From: Haloarcula pellucida
Lineage (GTDB): Archaea > Halobacteriota > Halobacteria > Halobacteriales > Haloarculaceae
Reading direction: 5' to 3'
Length of the DNA stretch: 64,000 bases
Assembly (NCBI RefSeq): GCF_014647235.1
Contig: NZ_BMOU01000005.1
Location: 310,379 to 374,378 of the forward strand
This document shows, piece by piece, positions 44,483 through 52,397 of this stretch. The notes under the pieces are model-generated. The model saw only the letters and a program-made list of their open reading frames with translations. It was not told the origin of the DNA and did not search any database. Within the stretch, counting starts at the first letter, position 1, and each line of letters starts with the position of its first letter. The position numbers were made by a program, and so were the translations under genes.

Positions 44483-44567
44483 CGCCAGGACTGGGATTTG
44501 AACAGATGGTAGACGTTCCGGGCGTGCGGCCTCACTGGCTCACGGCGTTGCCGTTCGCCTATTCGAG
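44483..44567 (-). pseudogene. Degenerate tandem copy of tRNA-Ser
   Basis: The 3' end of tRNA-Ser is perfectly repeated here: the 21 bases at 44483-44503 equal those at 44708-44728 (T-arm 3' strand, acceptor, discriminator). The rest is decayed but alignable: TTCCGGGCGTGCGG (44516-44529) against TTCCAGGCGTGCGC of the anticodon arm, and an exact TTGCCGTTCG (44548-44557) of the D-arm. The 5' acceptor strand is lost. It is therefore a dead tRNA copy, or the trace of integration at the tRNA 3' end. A 12-bp inverted piece, CAAATCCCAGTC, is at 44629-44640. Confidence 0.75.
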
Positions 44568-44707
44568 ACCCCTCGCTCCGCTCGCGTCTCGTATCGCTCG
44601 GCCGTTCCGGGGCTGCGACTACCGTGCGCAAATCCCAGTCGCCACCGTTTCAGGACTGCTGGCTCGTTCGTCGCTGCCGCTCCTCACTCGCAGTCAGTGG
44701 CAGAAAG

Positions 44708-44789
44708 CGCCAGGACTGGGATTTGAACCCAGAATCCCGAAAGGGAACACGCTTTCCAGGCGTGCGCCTTGCCGTTCGGCCATCCTGGC
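44708..44789 (-). tRNA. tRNA-Ser (anticodon GGA)
   Basis: An 82-nt tRNA. 5' GCCAGGA pairs with TCCTGGC at the 3' end, discriminator G. The D-arm is GCC...GGC; the anticodon stem is CACGC/GCGTG around CTGGAAA, giving anticodon GGA; the variable arm TCCC-TTTC-GGGA is long, as for serine; the T-arm is CTGGG-TTCAAAT-CCCAG. CCA is not encoded. No intron is visible. It decodes UCC and UCU. Confidence 0.95.
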
Positions 44790-44817
44790 ACGCAACCGAG
44801 TGTGCGTGGTCGGTCGG

Positions 44818-45021
44818 TTAAGGGCTTTCGTTTCCGGGCAGACGGCCGTCGACCGCGTAGGTGAGAACAGTGGCCGCCACAGCGACGAGGAGGGTAACGC
44901 CGACCTTGGCCCCGACCGAGACGGGCGTCGCCGCGAGTAGTTCGTACCCCTGCAGGAGGACGAGGAAGGCGAGACCGGCGACCACGCCCCACAGGAGGCT
45001 GGATTTCGTCTGTGCGTCCAT
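44818..45021 (-). CDS. Small two-TM protein (67 aa)
   Basis: A 67-residue protein, MDAQTKSSLLWGVVAGLAFL then two hydrophobic helices (about 8-28 and 37-56) and a short polar tail. Its ATG shares one base with the stop codon of the upstream ridA gene, so it is co-translated with it. It belongs to haloarchaeal small membrane proteins of unknown function. It ends 29 bp from the tRNA-Ser 5' end. Confidence 0.72.
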   Translation of the reverse strand: MDAQTKSSLLWGVVAGLAFLVLLQGYELLAATPVSVGAKVGVTLLVAVAATVLTYAVDGRLPGNESP

Positions 45022-45398
45022 CACTTCGTGGCGACGGCCTCGATCTCGACGGCGGCACCCTTCGGCAGGGCGTCGACGGCGACGGCCGACCGGGCGGGCG
45101 GGTCGGTCGCGAAGAACGTCTCGTAGGTGGCGTTCATCTCGTCGAAGTCCTCGATATCGGCCAGATAGACGGTCACCTTCAGCACGTCGTCCACGCTCGT
45201 TCCCGCCTCGGTGAGGACGGCACGGAGGTTCGAGAGGGCCTGTTCGGTCTGCTCGGCGACCGACGCCTCGTCGCGCATCTCGCCGTCGGGTGTGAGCGCT
45301 ATCTGGCCCGAGGTGAACACGAGGTCGTCGGTGGTCGTCGCCTGACTGTACGCGCCGACGGCAGCGGGCGCGTCGTCGGTGTGGACGGTCCGTTTCAT
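45021..45398 (-). CDS. ridA: RidA-family enamine/imine deaminase
   Basis: A 125-residue RidA/YjgF protein. DAPAAVGAYSQAT, LVFTSGQIALTPDG and VKVTVYLADIEDFDEMN are the family blocks, with the active-site Arg in DPPARSAVAVDALPKGA. RidA hydrolyses the reactive 2-aminoacrylate/2-aminocrotonate released by threonine dehydratase. The ilvA gene lies directly upstream on the same strand (36 bp), making the pairing functionally sensible: IlvA makes the enamine and RidA clears it. Confidence 0.94.
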   Translation of the reverse strand: MKRTVHTDDAPAAVGAYSQATTTDDLVFTSGQIALTPDGEMRDEASVAEQTEQALSNLRAVLTEAGTSVDDVLKVTVYLADIEDFDEMNATYETFFATDPPARSAVAVDALPKGAAVEIEAVATK

Positions 45399-45434
45399 AC
45401 TGGCAGGGGTCGCGCCAGCCGTATAAAACGACCG

Positions 45435-46646
45435 TCAGACCAGCACTTCGACCTCGTAGCCGTTCTCCCGCAGGGCTGCAAGCAGTTGGTCGACGTGGTC
45501 GGGGCCGCGGGTTTCGAGGTCCAGTTCCACCTCGGCGTCGTTCATCGCCACGTCGCGGTTGGTGCGGTCGTGTTCGATGCCGTAGATGTTTATCTGTTGG
45601 GCCGAGAGAATCTGGACGAGTTCCTCTAAGGCACCGGGTCGGTCCTTGAGGACGGTCCGTATCTTCAGGTACCGACCCGTCTCGACGAGGCCGCGCATGA
45701 TGACGTTCGTCAGCGTATTGAGGTCGATGTTCCCGCCACACAGCGCCGGGACGATGGTCTCGTCGTCGGCGTAGTCGAACGTCTCCTCGGTGACGGCGGC
45801 CAGCGCGACGGCGCCGGCCCCCTCCGCGAGCGTCTTCGAGCGCTCCAACAGCGTCGTCAGCGCCACCGCGATCTCGGAGTCCGAGACCGTGACCACCTCG
45901 TCGACCCGTTCCGTGATGACCTCGAAGGTTCGTTCGCCGACGGTGCGGGTGGCGATGCCGTCGGCGATGGTCTCGACGCCGTCGCGTTCGATGCGGTGGC
46001 CCTTCTCTAGGGACTCGGCCACGCTCGACGCGCCTTCGGCCTGTACACCGACCACACGGATGTCCTCGTCTTTGCCCTTGAGTGCGGTAGCGATGCCGCT
46101 GATGAGGCCGCCGCCGCCGATGGGGACGACCACCGTCTCGACGCTCGGAAGGTCCTCGTAGATTTCGAGGCCGATAGTCCCCTGCCCGGCCATCACGTAG
46201 TCGTCGTCGAAGGCGTGGACGTAGGTTCGACCCTCCTCGCGCTCGATTTCGTGGGCCTTCTCGGCGGCCTCGTCGTAGTCCTCGCCGTGGAGGACCACCT
46301 CGCCGCCGTAGCTTCTGGTCGCCTTCACCTTCGAGATGGGGGCGTGTTTCGGCATCACGATGGTCGAGTCGACGCCGATGCGGGTCGCAGCGAGGGCGAC
46401 GCCCTGTGCGTGATTGCCGGCGCTGGCCGTGACGACGCCGTTCTCGCGTTGCTCTTCCGAGAGCGTGGCGATGCGGTTCGTCGCGCCCCGAATCTTGAAC
46501 GAGCCGGTGCGCTGGAACAGTTCCAGTTTCAGGTGGATATCGGCGCCGGTCATCGCGGAGAACGTGTGCGAGTAGTCAAGTGGCGTGTGCCGGGCCGTCT
46601 CGGCGACCCGGTCCTGAGCGGCCAGTACGTCCTCGAAGGTCAGCAT
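45435..46646 (-). CDS. ilvA: Threonine dehydratase (threonine ammonia-lyase) with ACT domain
   Basis: A 403-residue PLP enzyme making 2-oxobutanoate from threonine for isoleucine synthesis. The PLP lysine is in GSFKIRGATNR (about 47-57), the phosphate-binding loop is PIGGGGLISG, and SAGNHAQGVA binds the substrate carboxylate. A single C-terminal ACT domain (about 325-403, LKIRTVLKDRPGALEELVQIL) indicates the short form, possibly feedback-regulated. ATG at 46646. It is followed on the same strand by ridA and the small membrane-protein gene as an operon. Confidence 0.95.
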   Translation of the reverse strand: MLTFEDVLAAQDRVAETARHTPLDYSHTFSAMTGADIHLKLELFQRTGSFKIRGATNRIATLSEEQRENGVVTASAGNHAQGVALAATRIGVDSTIVMPKHAPISKVKATRSYGGEVVLHGEDYDEAAEKAHEIEREEGRTYVHAFDDDYVMAGQGTIGLEIYEDLPSVETVVVPIGGGGLISGIATALKGKDEDIRVVGVQAEGASSVAESLEKGHRIERDGVETIADGIATRTVGERTFEVITERVDEVVTVSDSEIAVALTTLLERSKTLAEGAGAVALAAVTEETFDYADDETIVPALCGGNIDLNTLTNVIMRGLVETGRYLKIRTVLKDRPGALEELVQILSAQQINIYGIEHDRTNRDVAMNDAEVELDLETRGPDHVDQLLAALRENGYEVEVLV

Positions 46647-46936
46647 GGCCCCGCCTACTCGCTGGTGCGTGTTATACTGTCGGGCCACAGCGCTCACGGC
46701 GACGGCGTCGGCGGAAAACGGGTGGGGAGCGTGTGACTGCGGTCGAATCGAGCGTGCGAGAACACTTAAACTCCGTCGTAGCGGAGCGAAAGTGTAACCG
46801 CACGACAGAGCCGCCGTCGATCGCCCGTCAGCCCGGTGTCAGACGGCCGTCGGACCGATACCGGCCACACGGGCGAATCAAGCCGTCGTCGCGGCTGTCA
46901 GAACTGTTTTACACCGCCTCGGCAACTATGTGGTAG
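46647..46936. other. 290-bp intergenic region with a long hairpin
   Basis: Divergent promoters for ilvA and the K+ channel are expected here. The notable structure is ACACTT (46762-46767) inverted as AAGTGT (46790-46795), with CTCCG (46771-46775)/CGGAG (46782-46786) nested inside, making a two-tier hairpin with a TTAAA at its 5' side. A short GTG-started frame crosses it but looks spurious. The hairpin could be an attenuator, operator or small RNA. Confidence 0.5.
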
Positions 46937-48571
46937 ATGGATACCTGGCAGCGACGGACGCTGTTGTACGTCGTCGGACTGGCCGGGATCATGCTCGGCT
47001 ACGCCGTCGCCTACGACTACGGGATGAGCGCCTTCGAGAACGACCCCCGGAGCTTTCTGGAGTCGGTGGCGTTCGTCGTCGAGACGTTCACCACCACGGG
47101 GTACGGCTCCGATGCGTCTTGGGAGAGTACTGGTATGCGGCTGTTGGTTATCGTGATGCAGATAACCGGCGTCGTCTCGATCTTCCTCGCCCTGCCGGTC
47201 CTCCTCTTTCCGCTGTTCGAGGAGGCGATGGAGACGGAAGCCCCGAGCCACGTCGAGCAATCTCTCTCGGACCATATCGTCATCTGCCACTTCACGCCGC
47301 GCGGGGAGACGCTGGTGACCGAACTGGAGACGTGGGACGTCGACTACGTAATCGTCGAACCGGACCGGGACCGGGCCGACGACCTCTACGACGAGGGGTA
47401 CCACGTCATCAACGCTGACCCCCAGTCCGTCGAGGGACTGAAACAGGCCCACCTCGAAAGTGCGCGAGCGCTGGTCGCCGACGCCTCCGACCAGGTCAAC
47501 ACCAGTATCGTCCTCACCGCCCGCGAGGTGGACGAGGCGGTCCGGACCGTCAGCGTCGTCGAGGAACCAAACCGAGCGAAGTACCACGACTTAGCGGGCG
47601 CCGACGCCGTCGTCTCGCCGCGACAACTGCTCGGCGAGAGTCTGGCGAGCAAAGTCACGACCGGCGTCTCGACGACGCTCGGCGAAGACTTCGAAATCGG
47701 CGTCGACTTCGACATCGCCGAACTCCCCATCCACCGCGGGAGCGACCTCGTCGGGACGACGCTGGCCGAGAGCGGCATCCGCGAGGAGACGGGCGTCAAC
47801 GTCATCGGGGCGTGGTTCCGCGGCCAGTTCGTCAGTCCGCCCGGCCCCGACGCCGAACTCGACGGCAGTACGGTCCTCCTCGTCTCCGGGACGGCCGCCC
47901 AGTTAGAGCGGCTGAAGTCGAAGACCCTCTCCAGCGTCCGGGGGTTCCGGCGCGGCCAGACGGTGGTCGTCGGCTACGGCGAGGTGGGCCAGACTATCGC
48001 CGAAGAACTCGCCGTCGCGGGGGTCCCCTACACGGTCCTCGACCGGACCGAGAAGGCCGGCGTCGACGTGGTCGGGGACGCCACCGAACCCGACGACCTG
48101 CGGGCCGCCGGCGTCGAGGACGCCCGCACGGTCATCCTCGCGCTCTCGTCGGACACCGACACGGAGTTCGCCACGCTCGTCATCCGCGATTTGAACCCCG
48201 AAGTGGAGGTCATCGCCCGCGCCGAGGAGACGGAGAACGTCAAGAAGATGTACCGGGCCGGCGCCGACTACGTCCTCTCGCTGGCGACGGTCAGCGGCCG
48301 GATGCTCGCCTCGACGATTCTGGAGGACGAGAACGTCATCTCGATGGACCAGCAGGTCGAAATCGTCCGGACCGACGCCGGGCACCTCGCCGGCGATACG
48401 CTGGGCGAGGCCGACGTGCGCTCGCGAACCGGCTGTACCGTTCTCGCCGTCGAACGCAACGGGGCCGTCCTCACGGACCTCGGCCCGGACGTCGAAGTCG
48501 AGTACGGCGACAAACTCGTCATCGCTGGCACCGACGACGGCGTCAACCTGTTCACCGACATCTACAACTGA
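46937..48571 (+). CDS. Potassium channel with two RCK/TrkA domains
   Basis: A 544-residue 2-TM channel. TM1 is about 8-27; the pore helix and filter are FVVETFTTTGYGS, giving TTGYG (53-57) instead of the usual TVGYG; TM2 is about 66-92. Two RCK modules follow: HIVICHFTPRGETLV (about 112), and VVVGYGEVGQTIAEEL (about 345), each with a Rossmann fold and a TrkA-C part. The duplicated RCK in one chain allows ligand-gated opening without a separate subunit. Start at ATG 46937. K+ uptake/efflux control is central to haloarchaeal osmotic balance. Confidence 0.92.
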   Translation: MDTWQRRTLLYVVGLAGIMLGYAVAYDYGMSAFENDPRSFLESVAFVVETFTTTGYGSDASWESTGMRLLVIVMQITGVVSIFLALPVLLFPLFEEAMETEAPSHVEQSLSDHIVICHFTPRGETLVTELETWDVDYVIVEPDRDRADDLYDEGYHVINADPQSVEGLKQAHLESARALVADASDQVNTSIVLTAREVDEAVRTVSVVEEPNRAKYHDLAGADAVVSPRQLLGESLASKVTTGVSTTLGEDFEIGVDFDIAELPIHRGSDLVGTTLAESGIREETGVNVIGAWFRGQFVSPPGPDAELDGSTVLLVSGTAAQLERLKSKTLSSVRGFRRGQTVVVGYGEVGQTIAEELAVAGVPYTVLDRTEKAGVDVVGDATEPDDLRAAGVEDARTVILALSSDTDTEFATLVIRDLNPEVEVIARAEETENVKKMYRAGADYVLSLATVSGRMLASTILEDENVISMDQQVEIVRTDAGHLAGDTLGEADVRSRTGCTVLAVERNGAVLTDLGPDVEVEYGDKLVIAGTDDGVNLFTDIYN

Positions 48572-48674
48572 CACGCCCTCGGGACGGCGGCGAGCGTCGC
48601 TGACGGCCGCGGAAAGCCCCCACTATCCTGTCAATTCTGTGTATACTATTGAGGGTCGCCGCCGTCCCCCGGGT

Positions 48675-49163
48675 ATGGACCCCGTCAGGAGCAGTCTCGT
48701 CGCCGGCGTCGCGGCCACCGCCGTCCTGACCGCGTTCTTGCTTCTCGCCGGCGTCGTCTTCGACGGGACGACCCTATTGGTACTCGCCACGTTCACGAGT
48801 CTGTGCGCCGTCGGCGGCCCCCCGTACTGCGAACTCGGGTCGCCGACGGCGACGGCCCTGACAGCCGTCTGGTTCCTCGCGCTGTTCGCCCTCGCGTGGC
48901 CCCTGCTGTTCGCCGGGTTCACGTGGGGCCTGCCCGGCGAATCCGGTCCAACCCACGGTGTCGTCTTCGGCCTCGTCCTGTCGACCGGATACCTCGCCGC
49001 CGCCCTCGTCGGACTCGGGCCGGCCAGTCAGGTCGCTCGGCCGGACGTCGGCCTCCTCCTCGTCACGGTACTCGCGTACGTCCTCTACGGAGTCGTCCTC
49101 GGCGGCGCGTACGATTATCTGGCCGAACACCGGACGCTCCTCGTCGTCGAGGCGGGTCCATAA
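48675..49163 (+). CDS. Hypothetical four-TM membrane protein
   Basis: A 162-residue membrane protein with four hydrophobic segments (about 8-28, 54-78, 94-114, 124-146). A CELGSP motif in the first loop is the only polar feature. The family resembles haloarchaeal DUF6789-like proteins, but I cannot be sure. ATG at 48675 with a TATA box GTATACTATT at 48641-48650, about 25 bp upstream. The AAAGCCCCCACT motif at 48613-48624 precedes that promoter. Confidence 0.7.
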   Translation: MDPVRSSLVAGVAATAVLTAFLLLAGVVFDGTTLLVLATFTSLCAVGGPPYCELGSPTATALTAVWFLALFALAWPLLFAGFTWGLPGESGPTHGVVFGLVLSTGYLAAALVGLGPASQVARPDVGLLLVTVLAYVLYGVVLGGAYDYLAEHRTLLVVEAGP

Positions 49164-49210
49164 CGTCGCGACTGGCCGGCCGGGAAAACGGGATCGTGAA
49201 CTGTCGCCGT

Positions 49211-49296
49211 TACCGCTCGTCCAGCGGCACGAACGTCGTCTCGTCGGGATCCGGACCGGTGTACCGGGCACGCGGCCGAATCAGGCGGTTGTCCTC
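49211..49296 (-). pseudogene. Duplicated 3' end of citrate synthase gene
   Basis: These 86 bp are identical to 49400-49485, the last codons of citZ (through TTFVPLDER). Here the reading ends in TAA (49210-49212), whereas the intact gene ends in TAG. It lacks any start and so is a dead fragment. The arrangement implies that the original gene end was here and that an insertion or tandem duplication placed repeat copy C between the two. Confidence 0.9.
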
Positions 49297-49398
49297 CACC
49301 TTTTTCGTCGTCGGGTGTACTCGCGTCGCTCGGACACCGCTCCTCGAAAAACGTGGGCGAAAAAGGCGCGAATCGCAGAGCGATTCGCGTGGGCTGTG
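49297..49398 (+). repeat. Stem-swapping repeat, copy C, between the two citZ ends
   Basis: 102 bp, all non-coding, filling the space between the 86-bp direct repeats: CACCTTTTTCGTCG; TCGGGTGTACTCG; CGTCGCTCG; GACACCGCTCCTCG; AAAAACG; GCGAAAAAGGC; hairpin GCGAATCGC-AGA-GCGATTCGC (49368-49388); GTGGGCTG. The order of linkers equals that of copies A and B, with the first hairpin shortened and the downstream GTGAAACC part absent. On the strand of citZ it runs in the opposite direction to A and B relative to their upstream genes. Confidence 0.85.
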
Positions 49399-50544
49399 CT
49401 ACCGCTCGTCCAGCGGCACGAACGTCGTCTCGTCGGGATCCGGACCGGTGTACCGGGCACGCGGCCGAATCAGGCGGTTGTCCTCGGTGTACTCGATGAC
49501 GTGGGCGACCCAGCCACCGACGCGAGACATCGCGAAGATGGGAGTGTAGATGTCGATGGGGATACCCATCTGGTAGTACGTCGACGCGGAGTAGAAGTCG
49601 ACGTTGGGGGCGAGGCCCTTCTCCTCGGCCATGTACTCCTCGATAGTGGTGGACATCTCGTACCACTTCAGGGAGCCTGCGGCCTCACCGAGTTCCTTCG
49701 AGCGCTCGCCGAGAATCTTCGCACGGGGGTCCTTGACGTTGTAGACGCGGTGGCCGAACCCGGAGACGCGGCGGCCCTCTGCCAGTGCGTCTTTCACCCA
49801 GTCCAGCGGGTCCTGGTCGGCGTCGTCGACCTCCTTGAGCATCTCCATGACGTCCTGATTGGCGCCGCCGTGGAGCGGGCCGGCGAGCGTCCCGATAGCC
49901 GAGGTCACCGAACTGTAGACGTCAGACAGCGTCGAGGCGGTGACCATCGCAGCGAACGTCGAGGCGTTCAGGCCGTGGTCGGCGTGCAACACCAGCGCCT
50001 GATCGAAGACGTCGGCCAGCACGTCGTCCGGTTCCTCGCCGTTGAGCATGTACAGGAAGTTCTCGGCGTGGTCTAAGTCTTCACGCGGTTCGACGGGGTC
50101 CTCGCCGTCGCGGATACGCGTGAACGCGGCGACGATAGTCGGAATCTTCGCGGTGATGCGCCGACCCATCGCGAGGTTGACCGTCTCGTCTGTCGGGTCG
50201 GCCTCGGCCGGAGCGGGGTCGTACGCCGAGAGCATCGACACCGCGGTCCGGAGCGCGGCCATCGGTTCCTCGTCGGCCTCTGCGAGTTCGCGGACGGTCG
50301 CCATGACGCCGTCGTCGACCTCCCGTTCGGCTGCCATCTCGGATTCGAACTCCGCAAGTTCCCCGGCGTTGGGGAGGTGGCCGTGCCAGAGCAGATACAG
50401 TACCTCCTCGTAGCTGGCACCGTTCGCCAGGTCCTCTATCGTGTACCCCCGGTAGACGAGCTTACCCACGTCACCGTCGATGACACTGAGGTCAGACTCG
50501 GCGACGAGGACTCCCTCCAGCCCTTTCTTGAGGTCGTCGGACAT
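49399..50544 (-). CDS. citZ: Citrate synthase
   Basis: A 381-residue citrate synthase, condensing acetyl-CoA with oxaloacetate. Active-site elements are LHADHGLNAST (about 192-202), the GPLHGGANQ loop with the first catalytic His, GFGHRVYNVKDPRA with the second, and RPRARYTGP with the substrate-binding Arg. The last 28 codons are perfectly duplicated downstream (49211-49296), so the current TAG stop belongs to a copy formed by that event, and the encoded C-terminus is unaffected. ATG at 50544. Confidence 0.96.
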   Translation of the reverse strand: MSDDLKKGLEGVLVAESDLSVIDGDVGKLVYRGYTIEDLANGASYEEVLYLLWHGHLPNAGELAEFESEMAAEREVDDGVMATVRELAEADEEPMAALRTAVSMLSAYDPAPAEADPTDETVNLAMGRRITAKIPTIVAAFTRIRDGEDPVEPREDLDHAENFLYMLNGEEPDDVLADVFDQALVLHADHGLNASTFAAMVTASTLSDVYSSVTSAIGTLAGPLHGGANQDVMEMLKEVDDADQDPLDWVKDALAEGRRVSGFGHRVYNVKDPRAKILGERSKELGEAAGSLKWYEMSTTIEEYMAEEKGLAPNVDFYSASTYYQMGIPIDIYTPIFAMSRVGGWVAHVIEYTEDNRLIRPRARYTGPDPDETTFVPLDER

Positions 50545-50565
50545 ACGACAATGGTTCCCGACCTG

Positions 50566-50590
50566 CCGGGAAAAGCATTTTCTTTCCGGG
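50566..50590. promoter_or_regulatory. Hairpin/operator candidate upstream of citZ
   Basis: CCGGGAAA (50566-50573) is inverted as TTTCCGGG (50583-50590) around AGCATTTTC. The AT-rich centre lies at the distance expected for the citZ TATA box (about 25-30 bp before the ATG at 50544). It may be a regulator site overlapping the promoter; alternatively chance. Confidence 0.45.
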
Positions 50591-50778
50591 CGTCTGTGTC
50601 ACACGGTCGGCGGGAGTGAAACTGGACATTCCACCACTGCTGTAGGTATTTGCGTGAATAGATGGTAGATATCCGCCACCTAACACTCGTTCTGTGGTAC
50701 CGCGTGCCGACTTGTCGCTCGTGACCGGCTGTCACGGGACGGCGAACGCTTTTGAGACGTGCTGTCAAAGCAGCGTAC

Positions 50779-51999
50779 ATGGAGCTGACGGGAACCGTCG
50801 AGTACGAACCGGTGAGCGTGAAGGCGGTGCTGGCAGAGATGAAAGACACCGCGGAGCTGCTCATCGACCTCTCGTACTCGGCGGTGCTGTTGCGAAGCGA
50901 CGACGTGGCCGCCGAGGTGTTGGAGTTAGAGGCGAAGATGGACGTCCTGCAGATGCGAGCGCGGATGAGCCTGCTAATGGCCTGCCGGTCGACCGACGAC
51001 GCCGAGACGCTGGCCCCGGTACTCGGGATGGTCGGCGCCGCCGAGAAGATCAGCGACGCCGCCGGCGACATCGCGAAGATCGTCCTCGAAGACATCGGCC
51101 TGCCGGATACGCTGCGGGCGGCTCTGCCGGAGGCCGTCGAGACGCTCGTCAGGGCGACTCTCGCCGCCGACTCGCCGCTGGCCGGCCAGACGCTCGGCGA
51201 GTTGAACCTAGAGACCGAGACGGGCGTCCGTGCGCTGGCGATTCGCCGACAGGGCAACTGGCTTCTCAACCCCGACCGGGAGACGCGACTCGAAGCCGAC
51301 GACGTGGTCCTCTTCCGGGGCCCCGAGGCCGGCGTCAGCGAGGTGTACGCCGACGCCACCGGAGCGGCCTACGAACCGCCGGCACCGCCCGAGGGCGAGG
51401 ACAAGGACCTCGAACGCGCCATCGACTCGATAATCCTGATGAAGGACATGGGCGAACTCGCGGTCGATCTGGCCTACGGCGCGGTGCTGTTCGACAGCAA
51501 AGCCGTCGCCGAGGAGGTCGTCGAACTCGAAGCGGAGGTCGACGCCCTCCAGTCCCGGTTCGAGGCGTGGACCTTGCGGGCGGCCGCGGACGTGGCGGAC
51601 CCCGTCTCTCTGCGGGGGCTGGTTCATCTGGCCCGGTCGACGGAGGTCATCTCCGACGCCGCCCTCGAGATCAGCGAGGGCGTCCTGCGCGGCCTCTCGA
51701 CGCACCCGGTCGTCGCCGAGGCCGTACAGGAGTCCGACGAGATAATCGTCCGCACCACCGTCGACGCGGCGAGCGACCTCGCGGGCCAGACCATCGGCGA
51801 AGCGGCGATCAAAACCGCGACCGGGATGCGCATCATCGCCGTCCGGCGGGCCGCAAGCGAGAGCGAACGGACCGGCCGCGAAGGCGCCGATTGGGTCGTC
51901 TCGCCCGGCCCCGAGACGCCGCTGCAGGCGGGCGACGTGCTCATCGCGAAGGGGACTCGAACCGGTGCCGAGCGGTTCACCGAACTCGCCGAGGGCTAA
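50779..51999 (+). CDS. Duplicated PhoU-TrkA_C protein (K+ channel accessory)
   Basis: A 406-residue soluble protein built of two repeats, each a PhoU-like helical domain followed by a TrkA-C domain. Repeat 1: VLAEMKDTAELLIDLSYSAVL and SPLAGQTLGELNLETETGVRALAIRR. Repeat 2: IILMKDMGELAVDLAYGAVL and SDLAGQTIGEAAIKTATGMRIIAVRR. This matches haloarchaeal and methanogen proteins annotated as potassium channel family PhoU/TrkA-C. They probably bind a nucleotide or c-di-AMP-like ligand and modulate a cation transporter. ATG at 50779. Its stop overlaps the convergent gene by 4 bp. Confidence 0.88.
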   Translation: MELTGTVEYEPVSVKAVLAEMKDTAELLIDLSYSAVLLRSDDVAAEVLELEAKMDVLQMRARMSLLMACRSTDDAETLAPVLGMVGAAEKISDAAGDIAKIVLEDIGLPDTLRAALPEAVETLVRATLAADSPLAGQTLGELNLETETGVRALAIRRQGNWLLNPDRETRLEADDVVLFRGPEAGVSEVYADATGAAYEPPAPPEGEDKDLERAIDSIILMKDMGELAVDLAYGAVLFDSKAVAEEVVELEAEVDALQSRFEAWTLRAAADVADPVSLRGLVHLARSTEVISDAALEISEGVLRGLSTHPVVAEAVQESDEIIVRTTVDAASDLAGQTIGEAAIKTATGMRIIAVRRAASESERTGREGADWVVSPGPETPLQAGDVLIAKGTRTGAERFTELAEG

Positions 52000-52247
52000 C
52001 TCCGGGCGAGTCGGACCGCCGAGACGATGGTGAAGACGGTCGTCAGTAAGCCGCCGAGCGAGACGACCAGTACGAACGCCAGCGCGACGTACAGTACCGA
52101 GGGACGCGCGGTACCGGGCAGGACGAACACGGCGACGATGGCGGCGGTCACGAGCACCGCCAGACCGAAGCCGAGTTTGGCGTTCCGCGGGACGTTCAGC
52201 GCCGCTATCATCGCGGCGGGGCCGCTCTGTTGCTCGGACTCTGACAC
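51996..52247 (-). CDS. Small two-TM protein (83 aa)
   Basis: GTG at 52247 starts an 83-residue protein: a polar SESEQQSGPAAM leader, a basic PRNAKLG, then two hydrophobic helices (about 25-44, 50-72) and a short basic end. Haloarchaeal family of unknown function. It is convergent with the PhoU-TrkA_C gene (4-bp overlap) and divergent from the deacylase-type gene. Confidence 0.68.
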   Translation of the reverse strand: MSESEQQSGPAAMIAALNVPRNAKLGFGLAVLVTAAIVAVFVLPGTARPSVLYVALAFVLVVSLGGLLTTVFTIVSAVRLARS

Positions 52248-52397
52248 GGACGCACGTACGGTCTGCCCGCAAAAATCCCCGTCGGTCCGCGCTCGCCGCC
52301 CGCGAAACACCCGCCGGACGCCGGGGACCGTCCGCCGTCGGGCCTCCAGCACGGGAAATCCGAACCAGTAAAGGCGGACAAGCCGAACGTGCCGGTA

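Noticed and set aside
46736-46800. Short GTG-started frame between ilvA and the channel gene
   Set aside because: It crosses a clear hairpin and shows no family features or ribosome-binding sequence.
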